Source: Oidiodendron maius Zn
Taxonomy: Eukaryota; Ascomycota; Leotiomycetes; Myxotrichaceae
Direction: 5' to 3'
Assembly: GCA_000827325.1 (NCBI GenBank)
Contig: KN832873.1
Location: forward strand, 3,037-67,036
Length of the DNA stretch: 64,000 nucleotides
Every line of letters starts with the position of its first letter. The first letter of the stretch is position 1. Below, piece by piece: positions 34,700 through 45,964 of the stretch. The notes beneath the pieces were generated by a model. That model worked only from the letters and a program-made list of their open reading frames with translations. It was not told the DNA's origin and did not search any database. The position numbers and the translations under genes are program-made.

Positions 34700-35082
34700 A
34701 AAAGGAACATGGATCTAGAAGGAATGCAGCAGTCAGTGACCTGCCAGAATTTTGGGACGAAAAAGGATGGGAGCATATAGTGTTTGATTCTAAGGATGCA
34801 GCTGACCTTTGGTACGACCTTCCCTCATTAGGCAAAGCGTATTCTAATGCTGAGCTCAGTAAAATGACTCCTGACGATGATGCCTCGAGTGGAACATCAT
34901 TCGAATTAGGAAGCGAGATATCTTGTGAAATCGAAAGTATTGTAGGGCAGGACGAGGTAACGGAAGAGTCGCCGGGTTTGGAATCCAACTGTCAGTTATA
35001 TCAACAGCCAGCTACACCTCCGGCTAGTCCCATCACGTCGACTCTCACGCTACTGAATTGTGACGCAAATCCTCTCGCCTAA
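34700..35082 (+). pseudogene. Second open segment, acidic, with a related tail
   Basis: A plus frame open from about 34700 to the stop at 35080-35082, in a different frame from the segment before it. It carries DLPEFWDEKGWEHIVFDSKD, an acidic linker, and a tail QPATPPASP...ANPLA that parallels QPAAPPGSP...EFLPLA upstream. This suggests a duplicated or once-continuous protein now split by a frame change or a lost intron. No known domain. Confidence 0.3.
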
Positions 35083-36037
35083 CCTCCGCCACTGAATGAA
35101 AGACGACAGGCGTGGCATTGGCCCTGCTCTGCATGAATTTCCCAACTATGCAGGGGAGACAAAAGTTGTGTCATCTCTTTCGCGGCGTAACTTCGTTCCA
35201 CGCATGAATTTCAAATGCTTAGGAATTATGCCAAATCTAAGGCTCTCCGCTAGTGCAACCTGCTGCCGGAATGAATCTGCCTCGTATTGCTTGCGTGACT
35301 ATCCTGCTGGATCCAACCATGGCCGCTCCCTTGACCCAGTTTCACAGCCGCATGAACCCCATGACAGATAGCAGGCGCACCTGCAATCTTCCATCAATGC
35401 AGCTCAACCGCGAGATGACTCTGCATGCCTTGACTTTCCTTGCCCTTGCCTTGCTTGAATGAAATTCTCCGCTTCTCGCGCAGACGAAACCTTGGTATGG
35501 ATCTTCCCCTGATGTTACTTCACCCCAGCTGTCGTAACCCTCGATACTTGCCTGGTCTTGCATGAATGGTACCTTGCCTAGGAGAGACACCGGATATTGT
35601 ATTCCTATGCCCTGGTAGTGAGAGGATTGCACCTTGTCTTGTAGGAATAGTAACAAAGTCGTGCGGGGGCACCAGACGCTGAAGCCTCCTGAGATTTGTG
35701 CTATGTTCGTTCGGACTTTCGAAATCATACAGAATTAACTGTTGATAGTTATTATAGAGCAGTATCGTGTGTATTTGAGTACAACTTCTTGTAGCAGAGA
35801 GGGGTTGAATGTGTAGTTAACGGATTAACAGGATATGATGAGGTTGAATTTGTGATGTTTGGTAAAGTTGGGGGGCGCGGCTCTACCTGACGGGGGTCCA
35901 GAATTGGCCCCGAAAGAACCCTTGACTGACTTTTTCCAATTTTAGCTGGCGGTAGCTATAGCCGAGGAGCCCAAACCGTCGCTTCGGCTCACCCTCGGCT
36001 CACCCAGGCTCACCCACAGCTCAGGTTATAGCAGCAA
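35083..36037. other. Gene-free region with recurring CATGAA words
   Basis: Variants of GCATGAAT recur at irregular spacing near 35131, 35202, 35270, 35350, 35456 and 35560, set in CCTTG-rich DNA, as in a worn minisatellite. 35960-36025 holds several copies of GGCTCACC. I found no supported gene; small frames on both strands overlap each other. Confidence 0.4.
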
Positions 36038-36920
36038 TTGCTCAGGTCCAAGGACGGAAATGGAAAGTGCTCATGTCGAGATTCCGATATCGAACTACCT
36101 GTTATTGTTGAGTTAACGTTGAAGGTATATCCAGCCGCTCCCATCCTGGCGGGTATGATATCATTTCCCATTTCAGAGGCTAGGAAAGTACTAGTACAGT
36201 ACCAGACGGTGTTAGATGAGGAATACCCTGATGCCTGGGGGGCGGGTTTGGCAATCCTCAGAGTTCCGAGAATTGGCGGAGTGATAACTTTCCTTGCCTG
36301 TTGGTCATCCATGGATTTCGAGAAAGGCGAGGAGTTTTTAAGTCGAATCCGCAGCTTGGGTACAGTTCTTCTAGATACTGTTTCAAGAAGTGAGCTTATC
36401 TAGGCGAAAGCAGAAAGTCAGGATGCTAACGTACATCTTAGCTTCGGCAGCAGAATATCTTTCTGCAGTCAGATCACTGGTCGCAGACACCACATTCTCA
36501 CGTGTGCAATCATGTCACATAGACCGACTCTCAATTGCTGCCATCGATATCCTGGTCGAGAGTACAGCTGAGCTGCCAGAGGATTCTACGTGTATGATCA
36601 ATTTGCATGGCTGCCACGGCAAGGGAGCACAGCCGGACAATACAGCCTGTTTCGGCAAGAGAACCCAGCATATTCTTGTCGAAATTATCGGCACCACGTT
36701 GCTTGAGACGAATCAGGATGTGGTTTATGCATGGGCCACGAGGACCCACCAAGAGTTCAAGCGGAGGGGAGTCGCAACAAAGGGTGGATACCCTAATTTG
36801 ATGCGGCCTGAAGAGTCTGTTCAGGATTGTTTTGGAATTTCTTGGGATCGCCTGAAAGCGCTGAAGGCGAAATTGGATAGCGACAATGTTTTTTCAAACG
36901 CTGTGCCTAGCTTAGTATAA
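36038..36920 (+). pseudogene. Berberine-bridge-type FAD oxidase, 5'-truncated
   Basis: Two adjoining frames encode only the C-terminal part of a BBE-like FAD-linked oxidase. The first starts at VIVELTLKVYPAAPILAG, the segment just after the FAD-binding domain, and runs through YPDAWGAGLAIL. After a one-base shift near 36390, the second carries INLHGCHGKG and ends with RPEESVQDCFGISWDRL, the conserved C-terminus of the family. The N-terminal FAD-binding half, with its His/Cys flavin attachment, is absent upstream, where unrelated GGCTCACC repeats begin. Enzymes of this type oxidise alcohols or close rings in secondary metabolism. This copy has lost its active site and is dead. Confidence 0.8.
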
Positions 36921-37840
36921 ATCGTGAGAATAACATCGGAACTGGTTGAGAACGAATTGAGAGCTATGTTAAGAATAACTATCAGGTTGGATTGAGTAAG
37001 CACCCTCCGTAGAACACCAGTGCTAATGGTTTAGATATACTCACACCCGGTGCATTATCTTATCTATACTGCCACATAATCTCAAAAAGAAATCTTGCAC
37101 GAAGACACAAAATGTATTCAGGCTAGCACATCCTTTACTCTCTGGAAACGCCATCAATATGGCAAGGCTCACTGCGCATGGGCACAGTTTGGAGCTTACC
37201 TGCATTTGCATACTTCTGCATGCTCTTGGTGGCTTCGGGAGGCTGGACGATACCAAGCGGCACTAGTATCGGTCAATCGGCCGATGGCCCTCGCTGGGCG
37301 GCACAGACACTGGGCGGCACAGACATTGGGCCTGGCTTACTCGCACAAATCGTTCTAGAACACGACATCATTGATATGGCTAATTTGAGGCCTTTTATAT
37401 GAACTAGGCGGAAGTCTATCCTCCTTTTGAACAGGCGTTATCGCCCTCTCTCAAGAAAGCTCACCGACCTTGCAGCGGATATGCCAAGACGTGTCAAGTT
37501 AATGATGAGCGACAGATGGTGTGACGCAATATTAGACCCGTTAAATAGGACCCATCTGGGAGGTTCTGTAATCCCACGGCCATCTTTGAGTTTCGGGATC
37601 GGCGACTGAACCGTCCCCAGGGTAAGCCATGGCCATGACCTATGGCTGTCTCAGCGTATCTCCGCCATTAAATGGAGAATCAGTGCCATTGCTGGTACCT
37701 TGCAATAAACCGACTAAATACTCTGGCCGACAATATACTGACATTCAATCAGCAGACAGTCGCACATAATTATACGTTACAGGCCAGAATTCAATGTTCA
37801 ATCTTCAATGTTCAATCTTGAGCCCCAGCATCTATCTAAC
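36921..37840. other. Intergenic DNA with small plus-strand frames
   Basis: 37178-37402 encodes 74 residues with a signal-peptide-like start (AFAYFCMLLVASGGW), but no family is recognised. A tandem GCGGCACAGACAYTGG pair lies at about 37299-37333. The last 200 bases before the bZIP gene hold a CAATGTTCAATCTT repeat and probably its promoter. Confidence 0.3.
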
Positions 37841-38552
37841 ATGACGACTTGGTACGACGATAGGTACGCCAGCAGCTACTCGTATCTAGACCTGATAGAT
37901 ATCTGCTGGGGTGGAGGAGACGGTATATCGAGCGAATCTTCAGCAGGCTCGCAACCGAATTCATATGTATGGTCCCCATAGCATCTGGCTCTTTTAAATC
38001 GTTAATTCCTTAAACAGGATCATGGAAATATATATGGCGAGAGTTCAAATGGGTTTGGACAGCATTCATGTCCCGTTCAAGACCCAGTGTCTGCGACAGC
38101 AATAGGAATGATACCAGTGGAATCGATACTGGCGGAGCCAGGCATTGAGAGCTATTTTGAAACACCCAGCAGCCAGCGGAGAGAGAACGGAAACGAAAAT
38201 GCAGTCTCGCCGTATGTAATAGCGGTATGTAATAGAGATAAACTCTAAGTGACAATATTGATGATGATACCAGCGGCGACGGGCACAGAACCGAGCGTCT
38301 CAGAGAGCGTTCCGTAGGAGGAAAGAGAAACATACGAAGGAAGTTGAGGAGAAATTAGCAGATCTTCAAGGACGGCATAGTGAGCTGATCCATTTATATG
38401 AGGCTCTCCAGCTAGAATATTCTGCTGTGATAAAAGAGATCCAAGTGCTTCGAAGTAACGACAAAAATATGCCCGCGGCCCAGGAAGCAATTTCATCCAG
38501 TTTTAAGGAGTTGATGTGTGATGGAACAACTAGGTGCCTTGATTCTTTATGA
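37841..38552 (+). CDS. Yap-like bZIP transcription factor, 203 residues
   Basis: Three exons assembled by eye: 37841-37966, 38018-38224 and 38274-38552. Introns are 51 and 49 nt with GTATGG...CAG and GTATGT...CAG borders, both in phase 0. The third exon opens with the basic region RRRAQNRASQRAFRRRKE (from residue 112), the QNRxxQRAF signature of AP-1/Yap-type fungal bZIPs. A coiled coil with heptad leucines follows. The N-terminal 110 residues are Ser/Gly-rich and acidic. It lacks the C-terminal Cys-rich domain that makes Yap1 redox-responsive, so it is a small DNA-binding regulator. Small Yap-like factors of this kind, such as RsmA, control secondary metabolism and stress responses in Aspergillus; a like role here is inference. 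It starts at the first ATG after an upstream CAATGTTCAATC repeat. Confidence 0.85.
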
Positions 38553-39767
38553 GCATCCCACTTCATACAGATAGTTGTGTGAAAAACTGTGAGCTAGAAC
38601 TTTACTTACAAGCTCCTTTTCTTATTGTAAACAATCCACTCAGTCAAGTTCCATTAAAACTTGTTCGTGCAGTTACCTCATCGCAAGTTGCGCCATGAGA
38701 TTCTATTGCCTTATCAACACATTCGGCGCGGCTACGCCTCATTACTCTCTATTCTGGATGCTAATGATAATACTTTAGAATAATCTCAATGATAAAAAAG
38801 CAACACAATTTTTATCCGTTGGATATGGAGCCGAATTCAAGTTACTTATTTTAGAATTTAACTTCAGTATCACTAGCGTCGTAGACCTCTACTACGACAG
38901 TGGTTCAAAATATCACTCTTCTATGTCATCAATTTCAAAACCCACTATCAGGAAAGACCTAAGATATTTCCTCGTCGGGGCCTTGGCTTACAATGCCACG
39001 AATAACGAATAACATTGAAGCATACTGAACCCAGTGGCCATTTCCATTCCAGTCTAGCTAGTCTCCCATGTTAATAGTACGGCCGGTATTTCAAAGATTA
39101 GTTAACCCTATGCAATTTAGTTACTTCTGGAAGGAACACCCAGAAGTGTCAAGCCTCATTTAGGCCAACTTTTAGTTCCCAAGCTCCAAGAAATACCGCG
39201 GAATTTCTCTGAGATCATCTCATACTTTGAGCGTGCTCATCAGTGAGAACGACAGCAGTTTGGTCCTTAACGCAGCGCGGAGAAAGTCAACCGATCCAAA
39301 ATTTTGAGCACTCGATATTCGGCACTATGATTGGAGACCATTTCCGCTGTACTTTTCAACCTGAACAATAGTTGCAGTTGAATACCATCTTGACAAAGAC
39401 TTAGCAACGGAAGTTATGCGCACTGCCGATAATCAGGTGAGAAATCAAGATGTCGTTTTGTATATTTGATACATTACCATTTCTAAACTGTACCGACACT
39501 TTCTCATGGTTAGTAAGAGGACGGAGATTGGGCGTGAGGCGAGAATGATGGCGGGAGTGTTCGCAGTCGGCAGTGCTATTGTGGGCTGAAGGGTCTTTCT
39601 TGAACCTATTTCTCCACGATGCGATCCATTGAGTCAAAAACAATCCTGCACACTAACCAATAGTACTGAGGACACTGATTAATCGTATTTATTGATGGCA
39701 TGTGAAGATATATCTTAGATAAAGCTATCATTTATGTCGTATATCAAGCAATGGACGGTAAACACAT
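38553..39767. other. Intergenic region, no gene recognised
   Basis: Probable 3' region of the bZIP gene followed by DNA of ordinary composition with only short frames (for example 39401-39643, minus) that match nothing I know. Confidence 0.4.
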
Positions 39768-40514
39768 TTACCAAGGCAGTCTTCCTCTTATTTCCGAGAA
39801 TGTCCCTGTTTCTCCATCATCTCCCAGCACAGCAAGCTTAACAACGACCTTCGCCGCTTCATCAACACTACCACCCCTTCCACCAGTCAAATCTGTACTC
39901 GTGAATCCCGGGTGGCACGCGTTAACTTTCCATCCATGCTTCTCATATAGATGTGCGTAATGCAGCATAACCATATTCATTGCCGCCTTACTACTCCTAT
40001 ATATTGGGACTGCAACACCACTCATTGGAGAATGTAGGTGTGATTTAAGAGTAAGTGAACCAAGATTAGAGGATACAAATACAACACGTGGGGCTGCGGA
40101 TTTTGACAGAAGGGGAATGAACATTTCCGTGACGACAGCCGCCCCGAAAACGTTCACGTTATATGTCTTCTCAAATCTTTCTCGCAAGGAGAGGTCAACT
40201 TCATCATCGCTTGAGATCCCAGCATTGTTGATCAAGACGTCGAGTCTTCCATATGTGGACGAGACTAGCTCGACCGCGGCAATGATGCTCGAGTCGACGG
40301 ATAGGTCAAGTGAGATAGCTTCTACAGAATGGCCTTCTCGTTTTAGAGACGAAGCAGCAGCATCTCCGCGCTGGATGTCTCGGCTACCAAGCAGGATATG
40401 ATAGCCACGACTCTTATGGGACAAGGACTTTGATATGGCAAGGCCGATTCCTTTATTTCCGCCAGTGACTAGCGCAATCTTTGCATGTTGGGGAATTGAA
40501 GACATTGTCCCCAA
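39768..40514 (-). CDS. Short-chain dehydrogenase/reductase, 248 residues
   Basis: An intronless NAD(P)-dependent oxidoreductase with a complete classical SDR core. The cofactor motif TGGNKGIG is at residues 17-24, NNAG at about 98, a catalytic serine in VVFVSSNLGS, and YRSSK (YxxxK) at about 173. CHPGFTSTDLTGG follows, as in carbonyl-reductase-like SDRs. Length is usual for a cytosolic SDR; there is no signal or membrane segment. The GSRDIQRG loop after the second strand suggests NADPH. A second ATG four codons in (MSS) is an alternative start. Substrate unknown. It lies alone on the minus strand between the bZIP and the Zn2Cys6 regulator genes. Confidence 0.93.
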   Translation of the reverse strand: MGTMSSIPQHAKIALVTGGNKGIGLAISKSLSHKSRGYHILLGSRDIQRGDAAASSLKREGHSVEAISLDLSVDSSIIAAVELVSSTYGRLDVLINNAGISSDDEVDLSLRERFEKTYNVNVFGAAVVTEMFIPLLSKSAAPRVVFVSSNLGSLTLKSHLHSPMSGVAVPIYRSSKAAMNMVMLHYAHLYEKHGWKVNACHPGFTSTDLTGGRGGSVDEAAKVVVKLAVLGDDGETGTFSEIRGRLPW

Positions 40515-40893
40515 GATTCGTTTTTATAAGATCAGTTTCAGTTTGTCATTTGATGACGGGTTGACACCTTGAGATGTTGGGAAGGGTGCGTAAGTGATGC
40601 GGCTAACACGACCTTGATATAAGTCTTAAGGAATGTCATCCCGGAATGATCCCCAAAATTTTATCACAAACCTTATTAACTACTAATAATGGCGAGGTGC
40701 TTATGAGAGAGCGGGTAATGCGAATTCTGACAGCCATGCTTGTCACCATCCTGGCTGTTGACTGCCCACGTGGTCCCCGGTCACGTGGAAGAGAGTGCAC
40801 ATATATTCTCCGACTCTGTCTATAGACTTATTTCTCCTTCAGGTTTGTATTCTGGTACTATATGCCCTGAACTCTTTCTGAACCCTCTAACCC
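40515..40893. other. Promoter side of the SDR gene
   Basis: Noncoding DNA upstream of the minus-strand SDR start. It contains two CACGTG-like words near 40768-40790. No operator can be assigned. Confidence 0.35.
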
Positions 40894-41346
40894 TTGTACT
40901 CTTCTCTTCTGGCTTTGCTGTCGGCACAATACTACGTTGTACTGATACATAGACAGGTGGCAACTCTGACTAGTGCGGACATAACACGAGCTGTCGCGAG
41001 CTACTTTGGTGCTTACCTGGTGACGTGGGTGCACTGTCTTCCGAGAACTAGGATTGTGGGCGTAAGCATCCTTAACTCCGTCGAAACTTGCATTTTTGGC
41101 TTACGCCAAAAAAAGGCGCGACATCCCTACTCCACTAACTGCGAGTGTCAGCCACCCGCATCTACAGCTAGTTGGCGCTATCCCCTTCGCGGGTGCCAAG
41201 AGTCTTCGCTTAGTAGATGGTTTCAACCAATAGAGTTCATTAGTCAAATACTAACTCCACAGCAATTTTACTGTGGACTACTGCGTTATATAAGACAACG
41301 CTATGAATATGAGGGTCAACAACTCTCTAAAGGGATAGCTAGGTGA
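40894..41346 (+). pseudogene. Possible pogo/Fot1-type transposase N-terminal fragment
   Basis: An open frame of 150 codons whose last third resembles the DNA-binding N-terminus of pogo-family transposases: RYPLRGCQ where RRLRGVQ is usual, then ILTPQQ and LLRYIRQRYEYEG where LTPQQE and LVxYI occur. The rest of the transposase is missing. A perfect 8-bp hairpin (TTTTTGGC, loop TTAC) lies at 41093-41112, and a CCACAG/CTGTGG pair lies near 41260. Weak call from short similarity. Confidence 0.3.
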
Positions 41347-41744
41347 AGGCTCTTGGCATTAGTGACGGGGATAGTGTATGTCTCATTAATCTGTATTGCT
41401 TCGGGCAGAAGATGACTGAACTATCGTCACCACCTCCGCCGAGAGAAGGAGGCTTCAGAATCATCTAGATCTAGATCATGCTTAATAGCAGATCCAATGT
41501 AAATATTGATTGGTGTGGGTCGCTTAGATTTATTATTCGTCTTGAGTTCAGTAAAGCCTTAATCTTGAGATTTCAGTGGAGACATGTATAAAATAAGGTG
41601 AGCTAAAGCTGAGGTATTTTGTGATGCTATTCGTATATTGCAATTCCACTCTTGATCGGGCGGGCTTAATACACAGCTCACATTCAAGATTCAGAAAGGG
41701 TTAGAGGACTGTATCATTCCTAACCAAGGTTAATACCGTGAGCT
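41347..41744. other. Gene-free spacer
   Basis: Ordinary-composition DNA; a doubled ATCTAGATCTAGATC word lies near 41462. Nothing else recognised. Confidence 0.35.
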
Positions 41745-41939
41745 TTAGTCCTTTTCAAGCTGCGCTAATTTCACAATACCAACAATAAATAATACAATTG
41801 AGACTATCACTAAATTACTACCAATCTTAGAGCCCGTCACAATAGGGATAGTCCCAGACAGCACAGCCTTGACCAGTTTGACACTCACCAGCGTCGCCAA
41901 GAGAGCAAGTTGAGGAAGAGCCAATATCATTGCGAGCAA
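41745..41939 (-). CDS. Small hydrophobic protein, doubtful
   Basis: 64 codons encoding two probable membrane helices (ILALPQLALLATLVSV and LVIVSIVLFIVGIV) with a charged C-terminal tail (KLAQLEKD). No homologue is recognised. A GTGAGT donor within the frame could mean it is part of a spliced gene. Kept because hydrophobicity and length are unusual for chance, but it may not be real. Confidence 0.25.
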   Translation of the reverse strand: MLAMILALPQLALLATLVSVKLVKAVLSGTIPIVTGSKIGSNLVIVSIVLFIVGIVKLAQLEKD

Positions 41940-42381
41940 TGGAGAAAGCTGCGAAGACTCCGAAATTTCTTAACGAAATGTTGAAGTTCATATTTACTGA
42001 AATAAATTATGGGTCTGGATTGGCTATCTTATAAGATAAGTTTGTTTGACAAAAATTACTTTTCTATTGAATGTAGTTTATACCTCTCGTAAAATGCTTT
42101 CCTCAGCTAGTGGCTGCATACCTGCCTGAACCTCTATGATTGCCCTTGTTTCAAAATGATTGACAGCGTTATCTTATGTGGGGCCAAATCACCAACTCTG
42201 AAAAATTTAATTTGTGCTCGAGCGAGAGATGATCCTATCATAATCCCGGCTGTCCATTATTAAGTTTGACAGGTTGACCTAAGTACGGCAGACTCATTTC
42301 CAATGCCCCAGCGGATTTTTCAAGAGTTTCGAGATAAGTGCCTGAAAAAGGGTTAGTCTTCGAAATCCTCTCCACGGAGTG

Positions 42382-44132
42382 TCAAATATTTTGGAACGCA
42401 CTAGCAACAAGCCACCTTTGGCTAAAATACCAACAGCATCTCCGCAATGCATAGAAGTCCTGTAGCGTCTTCTTACAGCTAGTGTCGGCCGTTAGTAGAA
42501 CGTGCATTCCTGCTCTGTACATGAGATATGAATAACTTGGGGAGATCGTAGCTATATTGAAACTGTCGAAGGTTTCATTGAACGTATTTGCAATATCAAT
42601 AACGATCCGCGTCATCGTTGATAGAACAAGTTTGGCGTCTTGAGACAAATAGAGCTGAGATCGTGCTACAAGAATATCATCATTGGGATTATAGCTGCTA
42701 AATAACTCGTATATTGATCTTCAAGCTTAGTTAGTCGGCTGATTCTAACCAGTATAGAGCATCTCACGTGATTGCCATGGATGTCGCGCCGCAGAACGTT
42801 CCTCGTGTTCCAGTCGACGGATCCATGAGGCGACTGAGAAAGTCCTCTATGGGAGCAGCGATTGTCCGCACATGAGTAGAGACTACTCCCTGGCTACGCC
42901 AGTCTAATATCTGACTCAGATGGTAGCAGGCCTTGGCTTCCCGTTCAAAGCTGTCGGGGCTTAGCTGCCCGCTACTGCGATCAGAAAGACGTCGTTTGAG
43001 AAGAGGCGTTATAACAGAGGAAGATTCCCACGCGCTAACATTTACTGGTGTATAGTCATCTAAGTTAGGGTGCCTGGAGGCGATTGGTCGATCTCGCATC
43101 TGGTCCTCTAGATTGATGAATCTGTTCATTATTTTAGTCATATCATGAAATGACTTGGCATTCAGGCAAATAATTGTCCGCGCTCACCTGTCGCGAATGA
43201 GAGTAGCCCACCACAAGGCATGCGCCTCGGCGCACTCCGTCTGCTTGTCATAGTTATCGTCCATGCTAATCCGAAATTTATCTTCCAGGCGTAATGAATG
43301 CAACATCCGTACACAGGCCCAGATTGTTGAATAAGCCTGTTCAATGTGGCCTGATACATGTTCGTAGGTCGCTAGCATTAGTCCGCTCTGAGCCAATTCG
43401 AGCAAGTCTGCTGATTTAGCTTGAAGCATGAAGAATATCGTTCTCAAATTCTTGTAATTTTCATGCATATCCTCTCTGGAATCAAGACTGGACGGATCTT
43501 TAACCAGAAGGTACATACACATAAGTAAGAGGTCAGTTTCTGGTGGCCTGTTCACCAAGCGATCGCGGGCGAACTTTTTGTAGAGCCTCTTTTCTGAAAG
43601 AATCGGCAGCCATTTGTCGATATGATTGAAGTATGCTTCTAAAATGTCATCTTCCGTCATTTGGGCATTATCCGAACGAAAAACAGAGTTTGCCACAGCA
43701 GTTAACAACTGCTGAACTCCGTTTAAAGTGGCCTCACTTCGCATTGAGGACGATGGAGACGGGGGCTGTGACACTTGTGATTGTTGTGATTGATGCGATT
43801 TTTGTGATTGCGAAGACTCTATGCTATTGTTATCCGAAAAATTGAATTCTCGAAGTTGGGGAAGGAGAAGCGTCTCGAGGCGCATTAGGCGGAATTGGAT
43901 CTGCTGGATTTCGCCCGCACTTGTATCTGGATTAATTTGATATGCACATTCTGCTTCAAGTCTGAAATTTAATGTTAGTTTTCCGCAAGCAGGTAGCTCC
44001 AATCCTCGTGTTTATCAAGTGGTTCGCTTTCACTCACTCCTTGCATTGAGTGCATTTAGGCAGTGCTTTGTCACATCGCTTTTTCCTACGTTTGCAGTTC
44101 TGGCAAACATAACGTGCAGATAACTGAGCCAT
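42382..44132 (-). CDS. Zn2Cys6 transcription factor, 519 residues
   Basis: Four exons assembled by eye: 44038-44132, 43188-43961, 42768-43121 and 42382-42718. Introns of 76, 66 and 49 nt have GTGAG donors; the third has a GACTAAC branch site. The zinc cluster uses Cys 10, 13, 20, 27, 30 and 37 (CQNCKRRKKRCDKALPKCTQCKELEAEC), and the first intron falls before the sixth Cys. A short helix follows (MRLETLLLPQL), then a Gln/Ser linker (SQKSHQSQQSQVSQ), then a middle homology region with RFINLEDQMRDRP, typical of C6 regulators. The C-terminal part is helical and likely the effector domain. It binds DNA in the nucleus; targets unknown. Its place between an SDR, a receptor and an AKR fits a local regulator, but that is inference. 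Confidence 0.88.
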
Positions 44133-45964
44133 GCTGTACGATGTATACCGTAATACTCGATAGCGAAGTTACACCTGACCTTAAATTAGAGGGCGCAACT
44201 TAATAATGCTTTACAAAGGCTTATTATAGTTAGAGACGGCCTCGTCGTGCTAGTGCGAACTTAATAATCCGATTGACAGTTTGTAAATTATGCATATCTT
44301 GTGATATATCCACGCTAATGTGGGTTTGGCAACCGCTAACCGTTTTAGGCTTGTACATCACCCATAAGCAGCCTAGATTACTGGTAGTGCGTGCCAATGA
44401 GAACGGCCTGGACCGTTCTACAGCAAACCAATGGGGTCGGTCATGTGAAACCGGGAACATCGTTAGGTAAATAGAATGGGTTATGGTTCTTCAATCAGCG
44501 TCTCATATATTAGGTTCTGTGCCCAGGTAATTAAGCCTTTCTATTTCTACGAATATTCGTCGGCTCGCCTTGTGGGCCTCCCTTTTCGACGCATTCGCGT
44601 CTCAGTCGGTGTAAAGGGACCTCAAATTTATCCCATTATTTGTATGTAAATTAATGCCTCGTGCTACAAATCAATTCGTTACTTCTCAGTAAAAGCACTC
44701 TAATTCTACTGAATCTTCTGGATCAGAAGAACTAGTACACCCCTTCTTCAGAGAGAGCGAAATTACGCTTTAACCACGCATCCAAAAGCTTAATATGGTT
44801 ATTCCTAATAAAAGCCTCATATTTTCATGGCGTTGAGGCGTAAACTAGGTAAATATCTCACTAAACCAGAGAGCTGATTTAATCCCGCACGGCACGAAAT
44901 AAGCCTAAGGCTACGACCCTAGGAGGGGCTTTGAGACTATATATTAGGGATTACGAACCTCTGCAACCCTTAGTTATTTAGTTGATTTAGTGCTCTTAAT
45001 TCATTATCTATTTCTGCCTGAGCTCTGTAGCAAGGGTGCTATGGGACAGGTCGCTGAGCCCAATTAGTTAGATCGCCTCAAATCCTTTAAGAATAGCCTC
45101 TTGAGCGTTAGGTTCTTAGCTAGTTAGGTTTTCGGCCTTAGCAGAGTCTAGTTTAGAATCGCTAGATGAGCCGCCTCAATATCACCTGGTAGCATGCTTC
45201 GGAGCACTTTATGCCGAAGGAGGCCATCGAGTCTGGTATCAACCTTGATGCCGTAGCCATTGAAGGCTTGATTGGATAACGAATGGACGACCCGAAATCT
45301 CCAAACTAAGTCTTTTTCTATGAACATTCTCTGAGTTTTGCTGGCTATTTGCAATTATCTAAGCTCATACAGAGATTTACCGATTCCTGGCGGTTGTCTT
45401 TGCTTGACGCTATACATTTCAAGCTATGGCTTTCTTCGCACGCACCTGTTTAGTTAGTGGAGAGATACGCTTTCATCATATTTGAGTATCGAGCCAGCGA
45501 TCCAAGTCAGGAAACTAGATACTAATGAAGTCGAGAGCTAGACCCGGGATCATTCTTGCCGGAACGCAGCATGCAAATTGAGATTGTCATGGACATGAAA
45601 TGCTCATATACTATAGATTTATATGCTGTGGGTTTCGCAGCATAGCAAATGAGACATTATCTCGTATCTGAATATAATGGTAGATGCCACACACTTTTAC
45701 GTAGCTCCTCTTTTTGCCACTGCTCCTCCCATAGTCATAGCGGGACTCATTAACTTGTAGGAATATGAAATTACTGCCATACTAGGTCACATACCAGTCA
45801 TCGCCAGAGGACAAAATATGAGTAGAACATTAGATAATTAGAAGCACAAGAGTAGTCGCGACTCTGCCAAATATCATATTTATATATAGCCCTTAGGAAA
45901 GCGAAATGATTATACGATAAAACATAAGTATGTAAGTGCGGTGCCGTTGAGGATAAAGCACCTC
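44133..45964. other. 1.8-kb intergenic region
   Basis: 44133-44500 is the divergent upstream side of the Zn2Cys6 gene. 44560-45400 is AT-rich with words such as TTAGTTATTTAGTTGATTTAGTG that look like worn transposon DNA. A 68-codon minus frame at 45148-45354 has no recognised content. Confidence 0.35.
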
